From assembly GCA_018268395.1 (NCBI GenBank), contig JAFDWQ010000012.1, forward strand, positions 1 through 62,289: DNA of 62,289 nt, in the 5' to 3' direction. The notes below the pieces were generated by a model that was not told the DNA's origin, searched no databases, and worked only from the letters and a program-made list of their open reading frames with translations. The DNA is from Armatimonadota bacterium. GTDB taxonomy: Bacteria; Armatimonadota; Fimbriimonadia; Fimbriimonadales; Fimbriimonadaceae. The translations under genes were made by a program, and so were the position numbers. Below are positions 37,000 to 46,822 of this stretch, in pieces; positions within the stretch are counted from its first letter, which is position 1; every line of letters starts with the position of its first letter.

Positions 37000-38193
37000 C
37001 TAAGACCGGCTCTTCCGGTCGAGGACGGCGCGGTAGACGTCGAGCGTCCTGGAAGCCATCCTTTGAGCCGTGAACTCGGTGCGCGCCCGTTCGGCGGCGG
37101 CAGAGCCGACCGTCTTCCGAAGGACAGGATCGCGCAGGTAGTCCAAGGTGGCCTCGGCCATCGCGACAGGGTCCGAAGGAGCGACCAGGCGCCCCGTTTC
37201 TGGAGTCAAGACCTCTGGAATGCCTCCGATGCGCGTCGCGACCGAGGGCAGCCCCGCCGCCATGGCTTCCACGATCGCGATGCCCATCGCTTCGCGGAGC
37301 GAAGGGAAGAGAAAGACGTCTAAGGCCGGAAGAAGGGCAGGGACGTCTTCACGGTATCCGACGAACTGGACGTTCGCGCTGATCCCAAGGGTCTCCACGA
37401 GTTCTTGGAGCCCGGCCGACTGGGGTCCGCTCCCGAAAACGACGTACCGCGCGTTCGGTAGGTCTTGCACGATCTTGGCGAAGGCGTACAGGGCGTGGTC
37501 AACGCCTTTCAGGGGCGTCAGTCGGGCGGTCGTACCGACGACGGGCGCATCGAGCGGTAAGCCAAGCGCGAGGCGGGCCGCCGTTCGGTCGGGCGGTGTC
37601 GCCTGGGACAAGACGATCCCGTTCGGCACGATCGAGATCTTCGACTCGTTGACGCCTTGCTGGATCATGTGCCGCCGGACTTCGGCGGAGACCGCGATCA
37701 GGTGCTCGGCGGGGAGGAAGGACAGCTTGCCGCTGAGTCCGTGGACCGTCGCGACTCCGGGGACGTTGGCCAGGCGCGCGGCAAAGGAACCGTTGATCGA
37801 CGACGTCGAGAGGTGGCTGTGGACGACGTCGGCGCGAGTCCTCCGGACGATGCGCGCGATCGAAGCGATCGCGAACGGGTCGACTTTGAACCGGACCTTG
37901 ACCTGGTGGTCCTCGAAACCTTCGGAGCGGACGTGGCTGCCGAGATGGCGACCTTTGAACGTGACGAAAGCGACGTCCTGACCTCGGGAACGGAGCTCCG
38001 TCGCCAAAGTCATCATGCTTGCGACCGCGCCGTAGGTGGCGCGTCTGGCCGAGCAGACTTGAAGGACCTTTAACCGACCGCCGGGCTTCGACGGCTCGCC
38101 CGCCAGATCTTCCAAAAGAGGATCGGGGTCGTCGTGTCGCTTCGGACGTTGATCCGCTTCCAGCGGTACCGGTCCGTCTCCGGGTCGTTGCAT
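37000..38193 (-). CDS. Family 4 glycosyltransferase
   Basis: 397 residues, GT-B fold of the GT4 family. After a ~38-residue Pro/Asp-rich N-terminus the domain starts at LKVLQVCSARRATYGAVASM. Other family features: VVHSHLSTSSINGSFAARLA, SIVPNGIVL, FVGYREDVPALLPALDVFLF and the donor-binding E-X7-E motif SLREAMGIAIVEAMAAGLPS. It transfers an activated sugar, likely to an envelope or exopolysaccharide. ATG 38193 has GGTGGAG 5 bp upstream, so the first 124 bp overlap the end of the deacetylase gene in another frame. No better internal start is present. Confidence 0.88.
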   Translation of the reverse strand: MQRPGDGPVPLEADQRPKRHDDPDPLLEDLAGEPSKPGGRLKVLQVCSARRATYGAVASMMTLATELRSRGQDVAFVTFKGRHLGSHVRSEGFEDHQVKVRFKVDPFAIASIARIVRRTRADVVHSHLSTSSINGSFAARLANVPGVATVHGLSGKLSFLPAEHLIAVSAEVRRHMIQQGVNESKISIVPNGIVLSQATPPDRTAARLALGLPLDAPVVGTTARLTPLKGVDHALYAFAKIVQDLPNARYVVFGSGPQSAGLQELVETLGISANVQFVGYREDVPALLPALDVFLFPSLREAMGIAIVEAMAAGLPSVATRIGGIPEVLTPETGRLVAPSDPVAMAEATLDYLRDPVLRKTVGSAAAERARTEFTAQRMASRTLDVYRAVLDRKSRS

Positions 38194-38798
38194 CCTTTCT
38201 CCACCGAACACGCCGCGGCATATCCCGCGTCCCTAACGGCCGCCCTCACCCTCCCGTCGTGGGCGCCATAAGGATAACAGAACTGCGTGACGTCCTTGTT
38301 CAACAGGGTACTTAGGTCTTCCCGTGACCTGACCAGTTCGTCCCGGAGGCGGTCGTCGTCGCAATCGGTCAGCCGGGCGTGGACGACCGTATGGGACCCC
38401 ACCTCGAATCCGGCCTTGTCGAGTTCGACGATCTGCTCGGCCGTGAGCAACCGTTCGACGGCGTCGCCACGATCGGAATCCCACTTGTTCTGTCCGCCGA
38501 TGAGGCCACTGACCACGAAGACCGTTCCGCTCGCGCCATGGGCCGCCATTCTCGGCGCGGCCTCGGTCCCGAAATTGGCATAACCGTCGTCAAAGGTCAA
38601 AACGATCGGCTTCGGCGGCAGGCCGGAGCCGGTCGCGAACGCTTCCGTGAGGCGGCTGAGACTGACCGTCGCGTACCCCGTCCGGGCCAACCCTTTGACG
38701 TGGCGCCCGAAACGCTCCGGATGGACGTAGTGGTGAGGCACCGTCGTTTTCGCGGGCCTTGCCGCGATCCGGTGGTACATCAGGATCGGGACGCCCAT
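38070..38798 (-). CDS. NodB-type polysaccharide deacetylase
   Basis: 242 residues. NodB homology motifs are visible: VPILMYHRI, PIVLTFDDGYANFG with the catalytic/metal Asp pair, GSHTVVHARLTDC (the HxxxH metal motif) and FCYPYGAHDGRVRAAVRDAG. Likely removes acetyl groups from GlcNAc-containing glycan. No signal peptide is seen. Its ATG overlaps the VOC stop (TGATG) and its end overlaps the GT4 gene by 124 bp, so VOC, deacetylase and GT4 form one operon. Confidence 0.9.
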   Translation of the reverse strand: MGVPILMYHRIAARPAKTTVPHHYVHPERFGRHVKGLARTGYATVSLSRLTEAFATGSGLPPKPIVLTFDDGYANFGTEAAPRMAAHGASGTVFVVSGLIGGQNKWDSDRGDAVERLLTAEQIVELDKAGFEVGSHTVVHARLTDCDDDRLRDELVRSREDLSTLLNKDVTQFCYPYGAHDGRVRAAVRDAGYAAACSVEKGCNDPETDRYRWKRINVRSDTTTPILFWKIWRASRRSPAVG

Positions 38799-39115
38799 CA
38801 GGCTTTGCGCGTCAGGCAGAACGAATGCCCGAAAGGATCGGTCACGAAGACTTCGCCGTCTTTCTCGCCTACGACGGAGCAGCCCCTCTGGACGGCCGTC
38901 GACTTCGCGTCGTCGACGTCGTCCACCGAGACCGCGAACATCGGGCTCGGGCCGTCGTCGCGGACCAAGTAGAGCCGGAAGGGCCCCGACGCCATCTCGG
39001 TCCATTCGGGGGTCGTATCGACGAGACGCCAGCCGAAGACGTCCGAGTAGAACCGGGCGGCTCCGTCGACGTCGGTGACGGTGAGCGAAACGTGCGGGGT
39101 CAGTTCCGGACCCAT
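38798..39115 (-). CDS. VOC-family protein
   Basis: 105 residues. VOC fold: HVSLTVTDVDGAARFYSDVF, GWRLVDTTPEWTEMASGPFR, and second half SVDDVDDAKSTAVQRGCSVV then VFVTDPFGHSFCL. The start ATG 39115 was chosen at MGPELTPHVSL, the usual beginning of the fold; the frame is open further upstream. First gene of the operon with the deacetylase and GT4 genes. The substrate is unknown. Confidence 0.82.
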   Translation of the reverse strand: MGPELTPHVSLTVTDVDGAARFYSDVFGWRLVDTTPEWTEMASGPFRLYLVRDDGPSPMFAVSVDDVDDAKSTAVQRGCSVVGEKDGEVFVTDPFGHSFCLTRKA

Positions 39116-39150
39116 GGCCGCCAGGATACCGGTATAGGTAGATTGAACCC

Positions 39151-40113
39151 GTGTTGATTCCGCCTCACCCAAGAGGCTACGTCTGTGTCCGTGCCAAGCA
39201 CGCTCCACAGTTGACGGGCAGGCTCGACGACCCCGCATGGCTCGACGCCCCTTGGTCGTTGGAGTTCGTCGACATCGAAGGCGAGGTCCGTCCGAAGCCG
39301 TGGTTCAGGACGCGGGTCAAGATGCTTTGGGACGACGACTACTTCTATGTCGGTGCCGAAATGGAGGAGCCGCACGTCTGGGCGACGCAGACCGTCCACG
39401 ATTGCGTCATTTTCCATGAGAACGACTTCGAGGTCTTCATCGATCCCGATGGCGACAACCACGACTACTATGAGTACGAGATCAACGCGTTAGGGACGGA
39501 TTGGGACCTCAGGTTGCCGAAACCCTACCGGGACGGCGGCCCAGCGTTGAACGATTGGGAGATCCCGGGCCTGAAGAAGGCCGTCCACGTGTCGGGGACG
39601 ATCAACGATCCCGGTGACACGGACAAGGGGTGGAGTATGGAGCTGGCGTTCCCTTGGAAAGTCCTCGGCGAGTTCGCCCGATGTCCGGCACCTCCGCGAC
39701 CCGGACACCAGTGGCGCGTCAACTTTTCGCGGGTGCAATGGGACTTGAGGATCGTCGAAGGCAGGTACGAGAAAGTCCCGGATCATCCGGAGCACAACTG
39801 GGTCTGGTCACCACAGGGCGTCGTCGACATGCACAGGCCGGAAACCTGGGGATACGTCCAGTTCGAAGACGAGCGGAAACCGTTCCGAAAGGACTCGGAC
39901 TGGGACGCCACGTGCAAAGTGATGTCCGTGTACTGGGCCCAACGGACGTTCAAGGAAGCGCACGGACGTTACGCGGCGACTTCGGAAGAACTGGGCACGG
40001 AGTACAAGGACGTCCACGTGACACCTACCGAAACAGGCTATCGGGCCGGCGCGATGGGAGCGAAAGGTTGGGTCTTCGTCCGTGAAGACTCGCTGCTCTC
40101 GAAGGGTTCGTGA
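39151..40113 (+). CDS. Carbohydrate-binding family 9-like protein
   Basis: 320 residues. The CBM9-like signature is clear: LTGRLDDPAWLDAPWSLEFV, RTRVKMLWDDDYFYVGAEME, HENDFEVFIDPDGDNHDYYE then YEINALGTDWDLRL, and WSMELAFPWKVLGEF. CBM9 modules bind ends of glycans such as xylan. No catalytic domain and no signal peptide are evident. The start codon is GTG (39151), close to a TATAGG box. Divergent from the VOC gene. Confidence 0.88.
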   Translation: MLIPPHPRGYVCVRAKHAPQLTGRLDDPAWLDAPWSLEFVDIEGEVRPKPWFRTRVKMLWDDDYFYVGAEMEEPHVWATQTVHDCVIFHENDFEVFIDPDGDNHDYYEYEINALGTDWDLRLPKPYRDGGPALNDWEIPGLKKAVHVSGTINDPGDTDKGWSMELAFPWKVLGEFARCPAPPRPGHQWRVNFSRVQWDLRIVEGRYEKVPDHPEHNWVWSPQGVVDMHRPETWGYVQFEDERKPFRKDSDWDATCKVMSVYWAQRTFKEAHGRYAATSEELGTEYKDVHVTPTETGYRAGAMGAKGWVFVREDSLLSKGS

Positions 40114-40116
40114 CCT

Positions 40117-40749
40117 TTAGGAAGCCTGGCGCTGCTTGCGGATCTCTTCCGACTTCCTGAGCGCCCTCGCTTTGCGCCGCCGCACGGCCCAAGGGACGAC
40201 GGATTCGTTCGTCGTGTAGTGGCCGAACGCCAAGTCGTAGAAGGGAAGGACGACGTTGTAGTTCCTGTCGTCGGCGATGTGGTGGACGTAGTGCCGCTTA
40301 TCGAACCACTCGAACAGCTCTTTCGTCGGCGGGAACCGGTGGTACCAGCGCGGCTTACCGTCCGGTCGGGGGAAGTGCATGTGCCAGTGCAGGAACTCGT
40401 ACGCGGCGTAGTAGAGGGTCAGCGTCACAGGGACGGCCAGGCCGGCCTGCCAGCCCAGAGTCTTCCAAACGAGGAACGTGATCGGGCTGGTCACGATCAT
40501 CGTCGAGGGCCACATCAGCGGCCCGAGGCTGATCGGTTTTTCCTCGTCGGGGGCAGGCCTGTGGTAGTTCTCCGCACGGTACGCCGGATGGTGCTCGATG
40601 GAATGCAGGTGATAGCTCATGAACAGTGCGCCACCGAACAGCTTCTTCTGCGGAGTGTGGAGGATGTACTGGTGGAACAGGCCCTCGAGCACGCTGGCGA
40701 AGACCAGACAAGCTAGGGCGACGAGGGAGACTGTCAGAACTACGGACAT
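40117..40749 (-). CDS. Fatty acid hydroxylase / sterol desaturase superfamily protein
   Basis: 210 residues with hydrophobic helices at ~3-25, 85-105 and 110-125. The di-iron His boxes are HQYILH, HSIEHH, HWHMH and HYVHH. Members are membrane di-iron oxygenases acting on lipids or sterol/carotenoid rings; the substrate is not readable here. ATG 40749 at the first hydrophobic helix was chosen; the frame is open upstream. Its stop lies 3 bp from that of the convergent CBM9-like gene. Confidence 0.85.
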   Translation of the reverse strand: MSVVLTVSLVALACLVFASVLEGLFHQYILHTPQKKLFGGALFMSYHLHSIEHHPAYRAENYHRPAPDEEKPISLGPLMWPSTMIVTSPITFLVWKTLGWQAGLAVPVTLTLYYAAYEFLHWHMHFPRPDGKPRWYHRFPPTKELFEWFDKRHYVHHIADDRNYNVVLPFYDLAFGHYTTNESVVPWAVRRRKARALRKSEEIRKQRQAS

Positions 40750-40926
40750 GTGCGACTTCCGTGTGCCTTTGCCCGCCAAATTTAGGACGCTCTCAAAGAC
40801 CTGTCCATTATGACGGCGCAAGGGCCCGATCCGTCGCAGACATGGGCACGTTGCGAGACGCACGCCCGGGCCGCGTTCCCGCCGGGATTAACCGGGACTT
40901 AACGTCCGCGTCCACAGAATCGTAGG

Positions 40927-41733
<807 letters not shown>

Positions 41734-41745
41734 CGATGGAGATGC

Positions 41746-41782
41746 GGACGGCCCGTGCCTTCGGGCCTTTGCCGTCCCCTTC
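41746..41782 (+). terminator. Terminator after the prepilin-like gene
   Basis: Outer stem GGACGG/CCGTCC and inner stem GCCCG/CGGGC form a two-part hairpin, followed by CCTTCC, between two convergent genes. Confidence 0.6.
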
Positions 41783-41784
41783 CG

Positions 41785-42279
41785 TCAAGCCAGGTCGGTG
41801 ACGTCGGGCTGCTTCGCGTTATTGATCCACATGACCGCGCCGGTAACGGTCACGACGGCACCGATAAGGCCGATAAAGATCGGGACGGGCCCGAGCGGGG
41901 ACAACTGGAACGTGGGGCCACGGTCGCCCTCGTCGAGTTTGCCTTCGGCTTCGATCCGGTTCCGTTCGGCCATCATCCTGTTGAAGTTCGCCGTGTCGAC
42001 GGCCGCGACGATCAGGAACAGGACGATCGCGGCCACCAGGATCCCTGCGCCGACCATCGTGATCTTTTTCCCCTTCTCGGCGTCGATCGCCTTGATGATC
42101 CGTAGTTCGTCCAAGGCCCCGCAGCTCGTGCAGTACTTGGCCCCCTCGGGATAAAGGTGGGTGTGGTGACCGACCGGCATCCGATGGCTCGGCGGGCGGT
42201 TGTCCGTCCCGCAAAACGGACAAAAACTGTAATCGTCCTCGATGATCTGCCGGCACGTGGACGAAAGACACGTGGTCAT
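41785..42279 (-). CDS. Zinc-ribbon membrane protein
   Basis: 164 residues. Two Cys pairs near the N-terminus (CRQIIEDDYSFCPFCG and YCTSCGAL) look like zinc ribbons. They are followed by two transmembrane helices (VGAGILVAAIVLFLIVAAV and PIFIGLIGAVVTVTGAVMW) separated by a polar helix (MMAERNRIEAEGKLDEGDRG). The family and function are unknown. The start MTTCLSS was chosen because the zinc ribbon follows at once. Divergent from dnaK. Confidence 0.7.
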   Translation of the reverse strand: MTTCLSSTCRQIIEDDYSFCPFCGTDNRPPSHRMPVGHHTHLYPEGAKYCTSCGALDELRIIKAIDAEKGKKITMVGAGILVAAIVLFLIVAAVDTANFNRMMAERNRIEAEGKLDEGDRGPTFQLSPLGPVPIFIGLIGAVVTVTGAVMWINNAKQPDVTDLA

Positions 42280-42375
42280 GGGCGATTCTGGCACGAGAGG
42301 AGGGCTCGTTCTCAAGGCCGTCGCACGGCCGGTCGGCCCATGCACGGGAACCTCAGAGGTATCCTTTCCGTTAGA

Positions 42376-42396
42376 CATGAGTGCGGGGCGCTCAAG
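42376..42396 (+). promoter_or_regulatory. HAIR-like operator (HspR site) before dnaK
   Basis: CATGAGT-N7-GCTCAAG matches the HspR-associated inverted repeat CTTGAGT-N7-ACTCAAG at 12 of 14 positions with the exact spacer, 52 bp upstream of dnaK. The same extended sequence ATGAGTGCG-N6-TCAAGTGAC recurs before clpB. An overlapping palindrome AGTGAC-N6-GTCACT spans 42395-42412. Confidence 0.7.
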
Positions 42397-42447
42397 TGAC
42401 GTGCTAGTCACTGTTAACGCTGTCGCAACGGAGTCATCAGGAGCACA

Positions 42448-44346
42448 ATGGGAAGAGTCGTAGGAATCGACCTCGGGACGACGAACAGCGTCGTCGCGAT
42501 CATGGAAGGAGGCGAGCCGAACGTCATCAGTACGGCCGAAGGCACGCGGACCCTTCCGAGCGTCGTCGCGTTCAAAGCGACGGGTGAGCGCCTCGTCGGC
42601 GTCACGGCCAAGCGACAAGCCGTCACGAACCCCGGCAACACCGTGGCCAGCATCAAACGGTTCATGGGCCACAGCGTCAGCGAAGTCCGCGAAGAGACCA
42701 AGCGCGTCAGCTACAAAGTGGTCGAAGGGAAGAACGGTGCCGCCGCCGTCCACATCCCCGCCGTGGACAAGACGTTCACGCCGGAAGAGATCAGTTCGAT
42801 GATCCTCCAGAAGTTGAAGGCCGACGCCGAAGCCTATCTCGGCGAGACGGTCGACCAGGCGGTCATCACGGTTCCGGCCTACTTCAACGACAGTCAACGC
42901 ACGGCGACGAAGAACGCGGGCGAAATCGCGGGCCTCAAGGTGCTGCGGATCATCAACGAACCGACCGCTGCCTCCCTTGCCTACGGTCTGGACAAAAAGT
43001 CGAACGAGACGATCTTGGTCTTCGACCTGGGCGGCGGAACGTTCGACGTCTCGATCCTCGACGTCGGCGACGGCGTGTTCGAAGTCAAATCGACGGCCGG
43101 TGACAGCCACCTCGGCGGCGACGACTTCGACCAGAAGATCGTCGATCATATCGCCAACGAGTTCATGAAGCAGCACGGCATCGATCTGCGCAAGGACACC
43201 AAGGCGCTTCAACGCTTGCGAGAGGCGGCCGAGAAGGCTAAGATCGAGCTGTCCAGCCAGGTGACGACGGACATCAACCTGCCGTTCATCACCGCGATCG
43301 AGAACGAGCCCGTCCACCTCGAGATGAATCTGAGCAGGGCTCAGTTCGAGGGCCTGTGCGCCGATCTGTTGAAGCGGATCGAGTCTCCGATGAAGAGCGC
43401 CTTGACCGATTCGAAGCTCGACTTGAAGGACATCAACGAAGTCATCCTTGTCGGCGGTTCGACCCGGATGCCGATGGTCCAAGACCTCGTGAAAAGGTTG
43501 ACGGGCAAGGAGCCCAACAAGAGCGTGAACCCGGACGAAGTCGTCGCCGTCGGAGCCGCGATCCAAGCGGGCGTGCTCGGTGGAGACGTCCGGGACATCC
43601 TCTTATTGGACGTCACGCCGTTGAGCCTCGGCGTCGAGACGCAGGGCGGAGTCCTGGACAAGCTGATCGAACGGAACACGACGATTCCGACCAAGAAGAG
43701 CCGCACGTATACGACCGCGGTCGACAACCAGACCGAGGTCACGATCCATATCCTTCAAGGCGAGCGACCGATGGCCAAGGACAATAAGAGCCTTGGTCAG
43801 TTCAACCTCAGCGGGATCCCGCCCGCCCCGGCCCGGGTGCCGCAGATCGAAGTGACCTTCGACATCGACGCGAACGGCATTCTGAACGTCAGCGCTCAGG
43901 ACAAAGCGACGGGCAACCAGCAGAAGATCACGATCACGGGCTCGGGCAACCTGGGCAACGACGAGATCGACCGCATGGTCAAGGAAGCCGAGTCGAACGC
44001 CGACCTCGATGCGCGGCTCCGTGAAGTCGCCGAACTTCGTAACGACGCCGACCGACTGGTCTTCACCGTCGAAAAGGCGATCAAGGACCTTGGCGACAAG
44101 GTGGAAGAAGCCGAACGGACGGAGATCGAGGCCAAGGTCGCGGCCGTGAAGGAAGCGAAGGAGCGCGACGACGTCGAAGGCCTGCGCAGCGCGTTCCAAG
44201 AGCTCGAACAGGTCTCGCACTCGCTCTCGCAGAAACTGTACGAGCAGGCGGGCAGCGGTTCCCAAGAGGAGCCTGTCGGTGCCGGCGTCGGTGCCGGGAA
44301 GAAGGACGAGGACGTCATCGACGCCGAGTTCAAAGAAGAGAAGTAA
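42448..44346 (+). CDS. dnaK: Chaperone protein DnaK (Hsp70)
   Basis: 632 residues, normal length. The ATPase domain (~1-380) contains [55 protein letters not shown] and [14 protein letters not shown]. The substrate domain begins after the linker [19 protein letters not shown], and the C-terminus ends [13 protein letters not shown]. Hsp70 chaperone working with DnaJ and GrpE, which are not adjacent here. AGGAG lies 5 bp before the ATG. Probably HspR-controlled through the upstream HAIR-like site. Confidence 0.98.
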   Translation: MGRVVGIDLGTTNSVVAIMEGGEPNVISTAEGTRTLPSVVAFKATGERLVGVTAKRQAVTNPGNTVASIKRFMGHSVSEVREETKRVSYKVVEGKNGAAAVHIPAVDKTFTPEEISSMILQKLKADAEAYLGETVDQAVITVPAYFNDSQRTATKNAGEIAGLKVLRIINEPTAASLAYGLDKKSNETILVFDLGGGTFDVSILDVGDGVFEVKSTAGDSHLGGDDFDQKIVDHIANEFMKQHGIDLRKDTKALQRLREAAEKAKIELSSQVTTDINLPFITAIENEPVHLEMNLSRAQFEGLCADLLKRIESPMKSALTDSKLDLKDINEVILVGGSTRMPMVQDLVKRLTGKEPNKSVNPDEVVAVGAAIQAGVLGGDVRDILLLDVTPLSLGVETQGGVLDKLIERNTTIPTKKSRTYTTAVDNQTEVTIHILQGERPMAKDNKSLGQFNLSGIPPAPARVPQIEVTFDIDANGILNVSAQDKATGNQQKITITGSGNLGNDEIDRMVKEAESNADLDARLREVAELRNDADRLVFTVEKAIKDLGDKVEEAERTEIEAKVAAVKEAKERDDVEGLRSAFQELEQVSHSLSQKLYEQAGSGSQEEPVGAGVGAGKKDEDVIDAEFKEEK

Positions 44347-44371
44347 GCCGGAGCGTCCTTGGCCGACTCCA

Positions 44372-44405
44372 GAGGCCGCCCTTGTTCACAGGCAAGGGCG
44401 GCCTC
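44372..44405 (+). terminator. Terminator of dnaK
   Basis: A perfect 13-bp stem, GAGGCCGCCCTTG / CAAGGGCGGCCTC, with an 8-nt loop, followed by GTCTGTTCC, 25 bp after the stop. Confidence 0.8.
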
Positions 44406-44436
44406 GTCTGTTCCCGCTAGGCGTACAATCGGTCGG

Positions 44437-45342
44437 ATGGACAGTCCGGCGGTGCAGAGGGCGGCGGAACTCTTCGAAAAGGCCCGGGCGGCGACGGGAG
44501 TCAGCGTCCTCTCCTCGCTTCGACTGGCCGAAGAAGCCGCGGCTCTCGACCCTGACCTTCCAGGTGTCAACGCCCATATTGCCCGTTGCCTCACCGGACT
44601 CGGACGGTTCGCCGAAGCGAAAGTCAGGATCGAAGCCGAATCGCGTTTGGATCCGGCGTCGAAAGAAGCTGCCGACCTGAGGGCGCTCATCGATGACGCG
44701 GCCGTTCGTCAGAAGTTGGCCGCGCCGCAAGACCGGCCCTGGGCCTCGAGCATCAGACCGGAAGCCTTGCAAACGATCGAAGCCGCCGCGCACCGCTATA
44801 CGTACCGAGGCCACGCGATGATCAAGAACCCGTTCGATCTGGCGCTGTACCCGGTCCTACTTTGGAACTTGAAGCCGGCCACGGTCTTCGAGATCGGGTC
44901 GTTCAACGGGGCGAGCGCCCTATGGATGGCCGATCTGATGCGCACGTTCGGGATCGCGTCCCGCGTCCGATCGCTCGACATCGTCAAGGTGACCGGCATC
45001 GAAGACCCCATGGTCGAATTCGCGGAAGGCTCGGGCCGGGAGCTAGAAACGGTCTATCCGTCGGACATGCTGTCCACGCTCCCGCATCCGTTCCTCGTCA
45101 TCGACGACGCCGATCACACGTACGAGACGTCGAAGGCCGTCCTGGACCATTTCCATCCGCACCTTGTCAAGGGCGACTACGTCGTGGTCGAAGACGGCTT
45201 GACGGCCGAAGGGCCGCGTCGGGCCGTCGAGGAGTTCCTCAAAGTGCAGGACGGACGGTACAAGGTCGATGCGAACTACTGCGACTTCTTCGGCTACAAC
45301 GCGACCTGGTGCGTGAACGGCTTCCTCAAACGCCTGTACTGA
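44437..45342 (+). CDS. CmcI-like protein with N-terminal TPR-like helices
   Basis: 301 residues. Residues ~1-85 are TPR-like (AAELFEKARAATGVSVLSSL, NAHIARCLTGLGRFAEAKVR). The rest is a Rossmann-fold domain of the cephalosporin hydroxylase (CmcI) type: HAMIKNPFDLALYPVLLWNL, ATVFEIGSFNGASALWMADL, PFLVIDDADHTYETSKAVLD and GDYVVVEDGLTAEG. Family members are SAM-dependent methyltransferase-like enzymes of secondary metabolism or glycan modification; the substrate is unknown. TACAAT at 44424 precedes the ATG. Confidence 0.8.
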   Translation: MDSPAVQRAAELFEKARAATGVSVLSSLRLAEEAAALDPDLPGVNAHIARCLTGLGRFAEAKVRIEAESRLDPASKEAADLRALIDDAAVRQKLAAPQDRPWASSIRPEALQTIEAAAHRYTYRGHAMIKNPFDLALYPVLLWNLKPATVFEIGSFNGASALWMADLMRTFGIASRVRSLDIVKVTGIEDPMVEFAEGSGRELETVYPSDMLSTLPHPFLVIDDADHTYETSKAVLDHFHPHLVKGDYVVVEDGLTAEGPRRAVEEFLKVQDGRYKVDANYCDFFGYNATWCVNGFLKRLY

Positions 45343-45379
45343 GAGGCGCGAAAGCGCACGTCCGTCGCGGTCGGCCGGA

Positions 45380-46126
45380 TCAGGTTTCGCTTTCGCTCAA
45401 GTGTGGTTCCCGAAGCACGACGGGCTTTGCCGCCTTCTTCATCTTGAGGTTCAGCATTTCGACCCCGACGGAGAACGCCATCGCAAAGTACGTGTAGCCC
45501 TTCGGGATTTCGAAGTGCGTCCCTTCGGCGACAAGGTTGACACCGATCAGGATGAGGAACGCCAGTCCCAGCATCTTGACCGTCGGATGCTTCTCGACGA
45601 ACTCGCCGACGGGCCGTGCGAAGCCGAGCATGAACGCTGTGGACAGCACGATCGCCGCGACCATGACGCCATACACCTTGGTCATACCGATCGCGGTCAA
45701 AACGGAGTCCAACGAGAACACCAGGTTCAGGATGGCAAGCTGGACGACCACCGCCCCGAAAGCGGACACGGCTTTGTCGACGCCGTGCTCCTCGCCTTCC
45801 AGCTTTCCATGGATCTCCTTGACCGCCTTCCAGATCAGGAACAGTCCGCCCGCGAGGAGGACAAGGTCGCGCCCCGTGATCGTCCGCCCTGCGATGGGGA
45901 AGAGCCCCTGTTCGAGCTTCAGGATCAACGACAAGCCCCCAAGGAGGACGAGCCGCGCGACCAGCGCGAGCATAAGCCCCGCGTTCCAGGCTTTCTTCCG
46001 CTCCTCGGCCTTTAATTTGCCCGCCATGATCGAGATGAACACGACGTTGTCCACGCCGAGGACGATCTCTAAGACCGTCAACGTGAGCAGGCTGATCCAA
46101 ACCTGAGGATCGGCTAAAGAAGGCAT
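45380..46126 (-). CDS. TerC-family integral membrane protein
   Basis: 248 residues with about seven hydrophobic helices. TerC signatures: LTVLEIVLGVDNVVFISIMA with the membrane Asp, and ILNLVFSLDSVLTAIGMTKV with the second Asp. TerC-type proteins are linked to metal-ion (Mn2+) efflux and to loading of metal-requiring secreted enzymes. No Mn2+ riboswitch fits in the 44 bp upstream. Downstream of a pyroglutamyl-peptidase-like gene on the same strand. Confidence 0.9.
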   Translation of the reverse strand: MPSLADPQVWISLLTLTVLEIVLGVDNVVFISIMAGKLKAEERKKAWNAGLMLALVARLVLLGGLSLILKLEQGLFPIAGRTITGRDLVLLAGGLFLIWKAVKEIHGKLEGEEHGVDKAVSAFGAVVVQLAILNLVFSLDSVLTAIGMTKVYGVMVAAIVLSTAFMLGFARPVGEFVEKHPTVKMLGLAFLILIGVNLVAEGTHFEIPKGYTYFAMAFSVGVEMLNLKMKKAAKPVVLREPHLSESET

Positions 46127-46170
46127 AGCGGCAAGTGTGACCCGGAGGGCGCACGGGTGACAAGCCGGCC

Positions 46171-46746
46171 CTAGTCGCGGGACCGGACCGAGAGCGTCGG
46201 CGCCAGGACGGCGACCAGTCGGACAAGGGTCTCCGACTGCTCTTCGATGCTCAAAGTGTCGAACGGAGGCACATGGAGGAATCCGGTCTTGCGGTCGGGG
46301 AACGCCCGTAACGACCGGTAGAGAAGGTAGTTGCAGAGGTAGGTTCCGGCGTCGTCTCCGTCGGTCCAGCCCTCGGGATCACGGAAGCACTCAGGGTTCC
46401 ACAACGTCGCGCTGACCGTCCGCGGTCCGTCCGGATCGATCACGGAAGCGGTCGCGACGGTTCCGGTGACGTCGGCGGCAGCACCCACGACGTTCCGTCC
46501 CAACGTTTCGATCCGCGGCACCGAGGCCTTCGCATCGACGCCGAGCGCCAACAGGGCGGTCCAATCCGTGTCCCGTTGGTCCAAGATCCAGGCGTCGACC
46601 GCACGGTAGGAGACTTCGATCTCCTCGACGTCCGCGAAGACCGCCCGCGCCAGCTCGAGGGACGGGTTCGACGCGAACACGCCGAAAGCTCCGAACGCCG
46701 TCACTTTGAGGCCCGGAACGGAGACCTCCCACGGTCCCATGGGCAT
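46171..46746 (-). CDS. Pyroglutamyl-peptidase I-like (C15) protein
   Basis: 191 residues. It follows the C15 peptidase plan: VTAFGAFGVFASNPSLELA at the start (family G.FGPF...NPS), a catalytic-Glu candidate in VPRIETLGRNV, the Cys candidate in GTYLCNYLLYRSL and the His candidate in GFLHVPPFD. These enzymes remove N-terminal pyroglutamate. The sequence is diverged from characterised members (Ala-Phe for Pro-Phe in the first motif, weaker context around Glu), so substrate specificity is uncertain. TerC follows 44 bp downstream. Confidence 0.78.
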   Translation of the reverse strand: MPMGPWEVSVPGLKVTAFGAFGVFASNPSLELARAVFADVEEIEVSYRAVDAWILDQRDTDWTALLALGVDAKASVPRIETLGRNVVGAAADVTGTVATASVIDPDGPRTVSATLWNPECFRDPEGWTDGDDAGTYLCNYLLYRSLRAFPDRKTGFLHVPPFDTLSIEEQSETLVRLVAVLAPTLSVRSRD

Positions 46747-46822
46747 CGCGACAGTTTACAGGGCCAAGGAACCTTGCGGGCACGGGACGCGTTCCGCAGG
46801 CGAGGATTCCAAAGAAGAACCC

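Noticed and set aside
37004-37020. GACCGG-CTCTT-CCGGTC hairpin
   Set aside because: It lies inside the last codons of the GT4 gene and has no T-run, so a terminator call is not supported.
46127-46170. Manganese (yybP-ykoY) riboswitch before terC
   Set aside because: Only 44 bp separate terC from the upstream gene, too little for that RNA.
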